NCBI GenBank assembly: GCA_021788115.1 | Contig: JAJYLA010000015.1 | Coordinates: forward strand, 1 to 42,064 | DNA length: 42,064 nucleotides | DNA from: Actinomycetes bacterium | GTDB lineage: Bacteria; Actinomycetota; Acidimicrobiia; Acidimicrobiales; Palsa-688 | Reading direction: 5' to 3' | In this document: positions 1 through 6,375 of the stretch, piece after piece | How positions within the stretch are numbered: position 1 is the first letter of the stretch | How the letters are laid out: the number at the start of each line of letters is the position of its first letter | Translations under genes and position numbers: made by a program | Notes under the pieces: generated by a model | What the model was told of the DNA's origin: nothing | Databases searched by the model: none | Seen by the model: the letters and a program-made list of their open reading frames with translations, nothing else

Positions 1-103
1 CGCGCGGTGACATCTCTGCCCTGGCCTCGGCCACGTTGAGGTGCGCCAGCGTCATCCCAAGAAGCTCGAGAGCCTCCACGCGCTCCAGCTCGACCCTAAC
101 CAC
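1..103 (-). CDS. Hypothetical protein, N-terminal part only (runs off the left edge)
   Basis: An open frame runs leftward from a GTG codon (complement of 101-103) to the window edge, 34 codons without a stop. The visible N-terminus is charged and helical (VRVELERVEALELLGMTLAH, then NVAEARAEMSPR). The start is chosen because a TACTAT hexamer lies exactly 7 bases upstream, the spacing of leaderless actinobacterial genes. I do not recognise the family; the visible part could be an N-terminal helix of a small regulator or enzyme subunit. Between this start and position 316 I see no gene. Confidence 0.4.
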   Translation of the reverse strand, partial: MVRVELERVEALELLGMTLAHLNVAEARAEMSPR

Positions 104-110
104 TGGCTCA

Positions 111-116
111 ATAGTA
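111..116 (-). promoter_or_regulatory. -10 hexamer of a probable leaderless promoter
   Basis: TACTAT on the minus strand is separated by 7 bases from the GTG of the leftmost gene. The TANNNT form and spacing match leaderless actinobacterial promoters. There is no convincing -35. Confidence 0.35.
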
Positions 117-316
117 GCCACTGGTGGTCCGTAATGGGCCACCCCCGGACCGGCTGCCGCAGCTGATGCAGAACGCGGGCTGGTTACGAAAGCGCAGAGG
201 CCCAGGTAGATGGCCTGGATGTCGGAGGGGCGCGGAGTCCTTGCACGCGTTTCGAGTGTCTCCGTGCACGTTCTTCAACCGGGCTGAGCCCCCGGGCAAC
301 GGGGAGCGTCACCGGG

Positions 317-955
317 TTATTCGAGCATGAGGGCTACCAGCGGGGCGGGAATGGCCCAGCTGGGGTGGTCGAGGTCGAGCAGGCTCTTGGTGGCGAGGAT
401 CCCCCGACGGAACTTGTTCTCGATGACCTTTGCGTCGCTCCGCCACCCGTCGTCGACCCATTTCCCCTCGATCGGTACCGATTCGAGGGTGGTGCCGCCG
501 GAGGGCACCGCCACGGGCACCAGGTCGATCTCGTTGCCCGCAGCGGTGCGGGTGTGGCCGATGGTGTCGCCGGCCACCCAGCGGCCCTCGTGGAGATGGT
601 CGATCCTGCGGGCCAGGGCCACACCGAGGGCCTGTTCGGTGAGAGCTGTCATCTGGGGTGGGCGCAGACCGGCGCGCAGCCGGCTGGGCATCCACGCAAG
701 GACCGGGTCGACCAGGTACAGCCTGGGTTGTGATCCGACGACGGGGCGGCCGCTGTCGTCGTGGTGGCGGCACCACAGCGCACCGAATCCCCTAACGAGG
801 CGGTTGAGCCGTCCGGCGGTGACAGGCCGGGTCCAGCCGAGCTCCTCGGCGGTGTGGGCCACGTTCAGCGGGCTGGTGGCGCGCCCGGCGAGCTGTTCGA
901 GGAACAGCGGTAACGACTCGGGGGGCCCTTCGAGGTTTATGTCACCGCGGAGCCA
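317..955 (-). pseudogene. C-terminal fragment of an AAA+ ATPase (DUF4143-like C-domain)
   Basis: About 210 codons resemble the C-terminal part of actinobacterial AAA+ ATP-binding proteins. They contain a winged-helix-like stretch (AEELGWTRPVTAGRLNRLV), then RLYLVDPVLAWMPSRLRAG, then a nuclease-like end with NEIDLVPV, IEGKWV and a terminal HPSWAIPAPLVALML. The P-loop and Walker B half is absent: upstream the same frame runs directly into the end of a transposase remnant. The reading frame is intact to its TAA, so it could still be translated as an oddity, but a working ATPase is excluded by the missing nucleotide-binding domain. Family assignment is from memory of the motif set. Confidence 0.55.
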
Positions 956-1339
956 GGCGGCCAGGTCGCGGTCCATCGGGCGACCCTGGAAGCGCACCTC
1001 GATCTCGCCCAGCTCGAAAGATCGAACACCAGCTCCGGGCGCGCCCCGGCCAGGGCGGGATCCACCTCGTGGTGGTTGCCGAACATCGCGACGCTCGCGG
1101 TGCGCCGGTCGACCGTGCGCGACGCTGACCACAAGAACGCGTCGTGCAGCTCGGCCGGGGATGGCCGGCGCAAGCGAGCGAAATGGCGCTGCAAGGTGCG
1201 CGCCGGCACGACCCCCACCCCGGCCTCCGATAGGGCGCGGGCCACCTGGGCTGCCGTGCGGCGAGGCGCCTCCCGCTCCAACACCGCCGCCGCCTCCAGG
1301 ATCTCCGCCGGCGTGCGGGTCGGCTGCGGCGCGCCCTGA
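942..1339 (-). mobile_element. Remnant of a DDE transposase with internal deletion and frameshift
   Basis: The minus strand encodes an HTH typical of one IS transposase group (EAPRRTAAQVARALSEAGVG, then ARTLQRHFARL). It is followed at once by what is normally the far C-terminal domain of the same protein (LHDAFLWSASRTV, then MFGNHHEVDPALAGARPELV). The catalytic DDE core expected between them is missing. Near position 1017 the frame slips: PELVFD continues in the next frame as FELGEIEVRFQGRPM. The element is therefore dead. No terminal inverted repeats were found. It ends where the ATPase fragment begins, so insertion or recombination probably truncated the ATPase gene. Confidence 0.6.
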
Positions 1340-1346
1340 GAAGGCT

Positions 1347-1847
1347 ATGAGCCAACCCGTTACCGTCGACGTCAACGTGCTGGTCAACGCGGTGGTCGGT
1401 GGCAACGACGACTTCCGGTCATGGCCGTCACCTCCGCCCGTGCGGGGCAACCCGGCCGCCAACGTGGTCGGCGTCCTCAACGACGCCCGGGAGCTCGGGT
1501 TGTTCCTCAGCGAGCACATCCTCACCAACATCGTGCGAGTCCTCGCAGGAACCCCACCCGACGGGTACGGCTGGGAAGGGCAGCAGGCCGAGGACCATGT
1601 CGCCGTGCTTGCAGAGATCGCCTTCGCCTCCGATGGGGATGTCCTCGATCCCCGGACACAGTCAGCGACTGCCCGGACCACGAGGACAACCGAATCCTCG
1701 AGTGTGCTGCGTCCAGCGGGTCGGTGCCGATCGCGAGCGCCGACCACGATCTGCTGTCGATGTCCCCGCGGCGGGGAACCGCCGGTGGTCGCGTCGGGAG
1801 ACTTCGTGACGCGAGCCGACGCGATGCGCCGAGGGCACCGCCGCTGA
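1347..1847 (+). pseudogene. PIN-domain (VapC-like) toxin with two compensating frameshifts
   Basis: The ATG at 1347 begins a PIN-like protein (TVDVNVLVNAVVGGNDDF, with the first acidic residue). The frame holds to about 1655 (EDHVAVLAEIAFASDGDVLD). The homologous continuation is then in frame 2 (SDCPDHEDNRILECAASSGS, then IASADHDLLSMSP), and the end returns to frame 3 near 1780 (PPVVASGDFVTRADAMRR, stop at 1847). The later PIN acidic residues lie in the frame-2 segment, so neither frame alone gives a working nuclease. Two opposite indels suggest decay; assembly error is the alternative. No cognate antitoxin lies upstream, where the transposase remnant sits. Confidence 0.55.
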
Positions 1848-1883
1848 GCTGCGAGCACGCCTGTTAGGGATGGGTTGTCTTAC

Positions 1884-1898
1884 GTATCGTGATACGCT
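1884..1898 (+). promoter_or_regulatory. Operator palindrome overlapping the -10 of the mazEF-type operon
   Basis: GTATC-GT-GATAC (1884-1895) is a perfect 5-bp dyad. TACGCT (1893-1898), a TANNNT -10, overlaps its right arm and lies 7 bases before the GTG at 1906. This is the layout expected for autorepression by an RHH antitoxin on a leaderless transcript. Confidence 0.5.
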
Positions 1899-1905
1899 GT
1901 CGGGT

Positions 1906-2145
1906 GTGGCCAGGGCGATCTCGGTACGACTCGACGACGAAGCGGACAAGGCCCTACGGACCTTGGAATCCACCGGTCTCACCCAGTCGGAGGCAATCCG
2001 CGCTGCCCTGCTCGGCGAAGTTCGCCACCGCCGACGCAGCCAGGAGTTGGCCGCGGAAGTGGCCGCCCTCGAGGCCGATGAAGCGGACCGGGAAGAAATG
2101 CTGGCGGTCGCGGATCTGATGGAAGCACTTCGTGCTTCGAGGTGA
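1906..2145 (+). CDS. Ribbon-helix-helix antitoxin (CopG/MazE-type)
   Basis: Small 79-residue protein. Its N-terminus ARAISVRLDDEADKALRTLE has the beta-strand and helix pattern of ribbon-helix-helix DNA-binding proteins, followed by TGLTQSEAIRAALL. The C-terminal half is acidic and helical, as expected for a toxin-wrapping tail. An in-frame ATG exists at 1870, but starting there would place the palindrome and -10 inside the coding region, so I prefer the leaderless GTG at 1906. The gene overlaps the downstream MazF-like toxin by 14 bases. The pair should form an autoregulated complex; this is inferred from family behaviour. Confidence 0.75.
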   Translation: MARAISVRLDDEADKALRTLESTGLTQSEAIRAALLGEVRHRRRSQELAAEVAALEADEADREEMLAVADLMEALRASR

Positions 2146-2449
2146 CGTCCACCGGTTTCGTCTACCGAGGGGCGTCGGTCACGAACAGCACGGTGGTCGC
2201 TTCGCAGTGGTAGTTCAAGCAGACGAGTTCCTACCGCGATCGGTAGTGATCGTTGCTCCCACATCGCGAAGCGCTCGGCCGGCATCATTCCGACCCGAAG
2301 CCGAGATCGAAGGCGAAGGCGCCCGGGTTCTCGTTGAACAGATCGGTGCCGTAGACGCCAGGCGACTCGGCGAGCTGGTCGGGCATCTGACCCGTGAGGA
2401 GCTATGGGGTGTCGACGAAGCACTCTTGGCCGTTCTCGGCCTTCGCTGA
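2132..2449 (+). CDS. MazF/PemK-family endoribonuclease toxin
   Basis: 105 residues, the usual MazF length. It opens with GDVHRFRLPRGVGHEQHGGR, the conserved GDV start and the loop leading to the RPVVVVQ-like strand (here FAVVVQADEFLP). It continues with APTSRSARPASFRPE and LVEQIGAVDARRLG, matching the conserved T-S and the Q-aldehyde-like D-R-L motif of the fold. It starts with a GTG inside the antitoxin gene, so translation is coupled. Members cleave single-stranded RNA at short motifs and are neutralised by the adjacent antitoxin. All parts look intact, unlike its surroundings. Confidence 0.8.
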   Translation: MLRGDVHRFRLPRGVGHEQHGGRFAVVVQADEFLPRSVVIVAPTSRSARPASFRPEAEIEGEGARVLVEQIGAVDARRLGELVGHLTREELWGVDEALLAVLGLR

Positions 2450-2716
2450 GCCCGACGATGAGGGGGCCGTAGCGGTCGTACTTTGCGTGGCAGGCGGCGT
2501 CTATGACGTCCTGCCGCTTTTCATCGGCCGGGGCGAAGGTGACGTCCCGTTCGATCCCACCGGCTCGTATGCGGCCGGTTCGTATGCGGCCGGTTCGGCT
2601 GGCGGTGGCGTGTCGGCCAGGCCGAAGAACTCCGGCCGGCCTCAACCCGCTCGGACGGCACCCCTCTCGAGGTCCTCGGCGCTCCAAGCCTGTGCGGTGC
2701 CTGCTGTTCCTGGCAT
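2440..2716 (-). pseudogene. DUF2255-family protein, broken by internal deletion
   Basis: Its ATG (complement of 2714-2716) overlaps the stop of the upstream cupin gene (TAATG), so it was the next gene of that operon. The first codons read MPGTAGTAQAWSAEDLER, like the start of DUF2255 proteins, but a stop follows after 24 codons. The family C-terminus (RAGGIERDVTFAPADEKRQD, then DAACHAKYDRYGPLIVG) reappears in another frame downstream. The middle of the domain is missing, and a 15-bp tandem duplication sits at the scar. The original function is unknown. Confidence 0.5.
2565..2594. repeat. Two tandem copies of a 15-bp unit
   Basis: TCGTATGCGGCCGGT occurs twice head to tail, perfectly. It lies in the broken DUF2255 gene, where it duplicates a five-residue T-G-R-I-R stretch. 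This is consistent with slippage during decay. Confidence 0.8.
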
Positions 2717-3114
2717 TACCGGCCGCCTTTCGGGCGGGCGGCGGCGTACTCCTCGTCGGTGACGTGCTCACCCCAATGGGGGGCGCCTTCGGTGATCGAC
2801 AGGTGCGTCATGAAGTCGTCGGGGGTGGCGCCGTGCCAGTGCTCCTCGCCGTCGGGGGCGTACACGACATCCCCCGCCTGAAGCTCGACCGCGTCCTCGC
2901 CGCGGACCTGGACCAGGCCTCGGCCTTCGGTGACGTAGAGGGTCTGGCCGCCGTCATGGGAGTGCCAGGCGCTGCGCGCGCCCGGGGTGAAGCGCACCGC
3001 GGCCACGTTGAGCTGCGACGCCGGCAGGCCTCGGGTGATCGGGTCCAGCCACACTTCGCCGGTGAACGTCTCGGCCGGCCCCCTGGCCGTGGGCGGCTTG
3101 GCTGAAATCTCCAT
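2716..3114 (-). CDS. Cupin-domain protein (mandelonitrile-lyase/quercetinase-like small cupin)
   Basis: 132-residue single-domain cupin. The first motif appears as ARSAWHSHDGGQTLYVTEG, giving two His and a Gln or Glu as metal ligands. The second motif is GDVVYAPDGEEHWHGATP with the third His. After it comes MTHLSITEGAPHWGEHVTDE, typical of the (R)-mandelonitrile lyase-like and carboxymuconolactone-decarboxylase-associated small cupins. A good ribosome site (AAAGGAG) precedes the ATG. It sits 33 bp after the alcohol dehydrogenase gene and overlaps the broken DUF2255 gene, so the three form an operon. The substrate cannot be read from sequence. Confidence 0.8.
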   Translation of the reverse strand: MEISAKPPTARGPAETFTGEVWLDPITRGLPASQLNVAAVRFTPGARSAWHSHDGGQTLYVTEGRGLVQVRGEDAVELQAGDVVYAPDGEEHWHGATPDDFMTHLSITEGAPHWGEHVTDEEYAAARPKGGR

Positions 3115-3147
3115 CGAAATGATCTCCTTTCATCTTGCCCGGTCTGC

Positions 3148-4182
3148 TCAGGGCCGGACGAGGACCTTGAGAGCGGTCCGGCCGGCCATAGCCCGATACC
3201 CGTCGGCGATGTCGTCGAGTCCGACGGTCAGGTCGAAGACCTTGCCGGGCTCGATCCGGCCTTCGAGCACGTCGGGCAGCAGCTCGGGTATGTAGGCCCG
3301 GGCCGGGGCGACGCCGCCGGTCAGGGTGACGTTGCGCAGGAACACCGGGAACGGCATCGGGACGTCGTCATACTGAGGGGCGCCGACCCGGCTGACCGTG
3401 CCGCCGTCGCGCACGACCGCGAACGCGGTCTCGATCGCCTCGACCAGCCCGACGCACTCGAGCACGGTGTGGGTTCCGTCGCCGCCGGTCAGCTCCCTGA
3501 CCCGCTCGACACCTTCCTCACCGCGTTCGGCGACGACGTCGGTGGCGCCGAACTCCCGGCCGAGGTCGGTGCGGTCCTTGTGGCGTCCCATCAAGATGAT
3601 CCGCTCGGCGCCGAGGCGCCGGGCCGACAGCACGGCGGAGAGGCCGACGGCACCGTCGCCGATCACCGTGACGGTGCCGCGAGCGTTCACCCCGGCGGTG
3701 CGGGCGCAGTGGTAGCCGGTGGGGAACACGTCCGACAGGCTGAGAAGCGACGGCAGCAACGCCGAGTCGGCCCCGACGGGCAGCTTGACCAGGGTGCCCT
3801 GCGCCTGGGGCACCCGGACCGCTTCACCTTGGCCGCCGTCGATGCCGTCGCGGGCCCACATCCCGCCGTGCCGGCACGAGGTCTGCAGCCCCTCCTCGCA
3901 GAAGTCGCAGGTCCCGTCGGACCACACGAACGGGGCGACCACCAGGTCACCGGCCTTGAACCCCGACACATCGGCTCCGATGTTCTCGATGACGCCGAGG
4001 AACTCGTGGCCGATGCGTGCCCCCTCTTCGGAGGCGGCCATGGACCTGTACGGCCACAGGTCGGAGCCGCAGATGCAGGCGGTGACGACCCGGACCACGG
4101 CGTCGGTCGGCTCGAGGATCTTGGGGTCGGGGACGGTCTCGACGCGGATGTCACCCGCGCCGTGGATGATCGTGGCTCGCAT
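3148..4182 (-). CDS. Zinc-dependent alcohol dehydrogenase family protein (MDR)
   Basis: 344 residues. The N-terminal GroES-like domain contains the catalytic zinc ligand region ACICGSDLWPYR and GHEFLGVIENIG. The structural-zinc loop is GTCDFCEEGLQTSC, with three visible Cys. The Rossmann domain has VTVIGDGAVGLSAVLSARRL, so it uses NAD(P). The frame is open much further upstream, but the ATG at 4182 is preceded by an AAAGGAG site and matches the family N-terminus (MRATIIHGAGDIRVETVPDP), so the longer version is rejected. It is followed by the cupin gene and preceded by the MmyB-like regulator on the same strand. The substrate is probably an alcohol or aldehyde; the true substrate is unknown. 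Confidence 0.9.
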   Translation of the reverse strand: MRATIIHGAGDIRVETVPDPKILEPTDAVVRVVTACICGSDLWPYRSMAASEEGARIGHEFLGVIENIGADVSGFKAGDLVVAPFVWSDGTCDFCEEGLQTSCRHGGMWARDGIDGGQGEAVRVPQAQGTLVKLPVGADSALLPSLLSLSDVFPTGYHCARTAGVNARGTVTVIGDGAVGLSAVLSARRLGAERIILMGRHKDRTDLGREFGATDVVAERGEEGVERVRELTGGDGTHTVLECVGLVEAIETAFAVVRDGGTVSRVGAPQYDDVPMPFPVFLRNVTLTGGVAPARAYIPELLPDVLEGRIEPGKVFDLTVGLDDIADGYRAMAGRTALKVLVRP

Positions 4183-4268
4183 TGGGATGGCTCCTTTCGG
4201 GGAGGTTTCTGGGGCGCGTCCGGTCGGCCCTCCCTGCAGGGGGGTGCTACCCAGAGGCGCCGGGGTGC

Positions 4269-5162
4269 CTAGGGTTTGGTGCGGCCCGGCGGGGCCGGAG
4301 TGTCCCTGGCCTGCTGTTCTCGGTCGGCGGTGCCCGCCCAGCTGGCGAGGAAGGCGAGCTGCTCCTGGGCGTGGCTGTCGGCAGCAGCGGTGTAGGTGAT
4401 GAGGGTGAGGTCGTCGCCGGGGAGCTCGAGGGCGTCGCCGGTGAGCTGCAGGTCGCCGACGATGGTGTTGTGGATTCCTTTGGCCGCGCTGCGGTGCAGG
4501 CGCACCTGGTGGCGGGCCCAGCGCGTCGCGAACTCGTCGCTTCGGGTCGTGAGCTCGCCGACGAGGTCGCTGAGGTCCCGATCGAGGGGATTGCGGCCGG
4601 CTTCGCTGCGCAGGGCGGCGACGGTGTCGTCGGCGACGGTGCCCCAGTCGAGGAAGAAGCCGCTGGACCGCGAGTCCAAGAAGATGAACCGGGCCAGGTT
4701 GAGCGGCAGGGCCTGCGGGTCGAGGATGCCGGCGTAGAGCGCGAAGCACATCTGGTTCGCGGCCAGGATGTCCATGCGGTTGTTGCGCAGGTAGGCGGGC
4801 GCGCCGAGAGCGTCGAGGACGCGGTGGATGCTCGGTCTGATCTTGGGGCGGGGGCTGCGGCGAAGAGCCGGGGCGGTGGTGTTCGAGGCGCGGGCGAGGT
4901 CGAAAAGGTGGGCCCGTTCCGCCTCGTCTAGCCGGAGTGCCCTGGCCAGCGCTTCGAGCACCGAGTCGGAGGCTCCGGCCAGATTTCCGCGCTCCAGCTG
5001 CGTGTAGTACTCCACGCTCATGCCGGCCAGCATGGCCACCTCGGCTCTGCGCAGGCCGGGAACCCTTCGCTTCTCCCCGTAGGTCGGCAGGCCGGCCTGG
5101 TCGGGTGTGATCCGGCCGCGTCGGCTGGTGAGAAAATCTCGGGCCTCGGCACGGGCGTCCAC
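4269..5162 (-). CDS. XRE-family regulator with MmyB-like ligand-binding domain
   Basis: 297 residues. The N-terminal HTH includes PGLRRAEVAMLAGMSVEYYT and LERGN, the signature of the large actinobacterial XRE/MmyB family. The C-terminal MmyB-like PAS-type domain shows RNNRMDILAANQMCFALYAG and NLARFIFLD, a pocket thought to bind a fatty acid-like ligand. Starts with GTG, 6 bases after a TAGCGT -10, so probably leaderless. In this family the regulator usually controls a neighbouring dehydrogenase or reductase; here the downstream ADH-cupin genes and the divergent aldo/keto reductase are the candidates. A 17-bp palindrome upstream is the likely operator. Confidence 0.88.
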   Translation of the reverse strand: MDARAEARDFLTSRRGRITPDQAGLPTYGEKRRVPGLRRAEVAMLAGMSVEYYTQLERGNLAGASDSVLEALARALRLDEAERAHLFDLARASNTTAPALRRSPRPKIRPSIHRVLDALGAPAYLRNNRMDILAANQMCFALYAGILDPQALPLNLARFIFLDSRSSGFFLDWGTVADDTVAALRSEAGRNPLDRDLSDLVGELTTRSDEFATRWARHQVRLHRSAAKGIHNTIVGDLQLTGDALELPGDDLTLITYTAAADSHAQEQLAFLASWAGTADREQQARDTPAPPGRTKP

Positions 5163-5168
5163 GGTCCC

Positions 5169-5214
5169 ACGCTACGCCGGGCGCGGCCGGGGTAGGGAGG
5201 TACTGCCAGTACCT
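5169..5214 (-). promoter_or_regulatory. Promoter and 17-bp operator palindrome of the MmyB-like regulator
   Basis: AGGTACTG-C-CAGTACCT (5198-5214) is a perfect dyad with 8-bp arms. It lies 24 bases upstream of the -10 TAGCGT (complement of 5169-5174), roughly at the -35 position. It sits between the divergent regulator and reductase genes and is the best candidate for the regulator binding site. Assignment by position only. Confidence 0.6.
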
Positions 5215-5363
5215 GTGATGGCGGTCCCTGGCACACCAGGCCAGGTTGCGGTTCGGTGGACATCAGCCGTAGCCGGGCAGAGCGAACGCCTATCCGACCG
5301 GGGAACTCGGCCCGTGAGCCCGAACCCCCACCCCCCAGTGGGCACCCAACAGAGAGGCAGGAA

Positions 5364-6245
5364 ATGAAGACCATCACCCTCAACAACGGCGTCGAGATGC
5401 CCGCCCTCGGCCTCGGCGTCTTCCAGACACCCCCCGGCGAGACCCGTGACGCCGTCGCTACCGCGCTCGCTGCCGGATACCGCCACATCGACACCGCGGC
5501 CGCCTACGGCAACGAGCCCCAGGTCGGCGAAGCGGTCCATGCTTCCGGCCTGGACCGCTCCCAGGTCTTCCTCGAGACGAAGATCTGGATCAGCGACTAC
5601 GGCTACGAGGAGACCCTGCACGGCTTCGACAAGAGCGCCGGCAAGCTCGGCGTCGAACAGATCGACCTGCTGATCCTTCACCAGGCGCTGCCCTCCGCGT
5701 TCGAGCGGACCCTCGACGCCTACCGGGCGCTCGAGACCCTGCTCGAAGACGGCAAAGTCCGCGCCATCGGTGTCAGCAACTTCATGGTCGAGCACCTCAC
5801 GAACCTCCTCGAGCGGGCCACCGTGGTGCCCGCCGTCAACCAGATCGAATGCCACCCGTACTTCTCCCAGCCCCAGGTACAGGACTTCGGCGCCCGCCAC
5901 GGCATCGTCACCCAGGCCTGGTCGCCCATCGGCGGCATCACCTTCTACCGCGACGGCAACCACAGGAGCACCCTCGACGACCCCGTCATCACCTCCATCG
6001 CCGCCAGCCACGAAAAAAGCCCCGCCCAGGTGATGCTGCGATGGGGACTGCAGCACGGGCGTTCCGTCATCCCCAAGTCGACCAAGCCCAGCCGCATCAA
6101 CGAAAATATCGGCGTCTTCGACTTCGAGCTGACCGGCGGCGAGTTAGCCGCCATCGACCGGCTCGACACCGGCCGCCGCGGCGGCCCCGAGCCAGAAGCC
6201 ATCACCCTCGAGTCGTTCGGCCGCCACATCCCCGAAGCCCGATGA
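5364..6245 (+). CDS. Aldo/keto reductase (AKR5-like, 2,5-diketo-gluconate reductase type)
   Basis: 293 residues, a full-length TIM-barrel AKR. The catalytic tetrad is visible: Asp and Tyr in HIDTAAAYGNEPQVGEAV, Lys in LETKIW, His in DLLILHQ. Cofactor-binding elements GVSNF and the late SVIPKSTKPSRINENI (NADPH phosphate binding) are intact. ATG at 5364 follows an AGAGGCAGGAA ribosome site. It lies 201 bp from the divergent MmyB-like regulator, whose palindromic operator falls in the gap, so co-control with the ADH-cupin operon is likely. It reduces aldehydes or ketones with NADPH; the substrate is not readable. Confidence 0.92.
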   Translation: MKTITLNNGVEMPALGLGVFQTPPGETRDAVATALAAGYRHIDTAAAYGNEPQVGEAVHASGLDRSQVFLETKIWISDYGYEETLHGFDKSAGKLGVEQIDLLILHQALPSAFERTLDAYRALETLLEDGKVRAIGVSNFMVEHLTNLLERATVVPAVNQIECHPYFSQPQVQDFGARHGIVTQAWSPIGGITFYRDGNHRSTLDDPVITSIAASHEKSPAQVMLRWGLQHGRSVIPKSTKPSRINENIGVFDFELTGGELAAIDRLDTGRRGGPEPEAITLESFGRHIPEAR

Positions 6246-6300
6246 CCCTCGGGGACGTCGCGATCGCGCCGCGCCCAGGGGTGTCCCGCCGGCGCCAAAG

Positions 6301-6320
6301 TAGGGCCGTTCGGCCCTAGG
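6301..6320. promoter_or_regulatory. Palindrome resembling a DevR/OsdR dormancy box
   Basis: TAGGGCC-GTTC-GGCCCTA is a perfect 7-bp dyad (6301-6318) followed by GG. It lies 56 bases upstream of the MFS start and 55 after the reductase stop. The GGGCC...GGCCC core resembles actinobacterial DevR/OsdR sites as I remember them. A short terminator hairpin is the alternative, but no T-run follows. Confidence 0.4.
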
Positions 6321-6375
6321 CAGATCGCCAAATTCGGACCAATTCTCCCCGCAAGGTACCTAAAAGGGAGGACAG

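Noticed and set aside
4230..4250. CCCTCC-CTGCA-GGGGGG as a terminator between the MmyB-like regulator and ADH genes
   Set aside because: Short, imperfect stem and no T-run; not strong enough to claim.
4183..4749. N-terminal extension of the zinc alcohol dehydrogenase frame
   Set aside because: Arg/Pro/His-rich, overlaps the regulator on the same strand in another frame, and an AAAGGAG site precedes the internal ATG.
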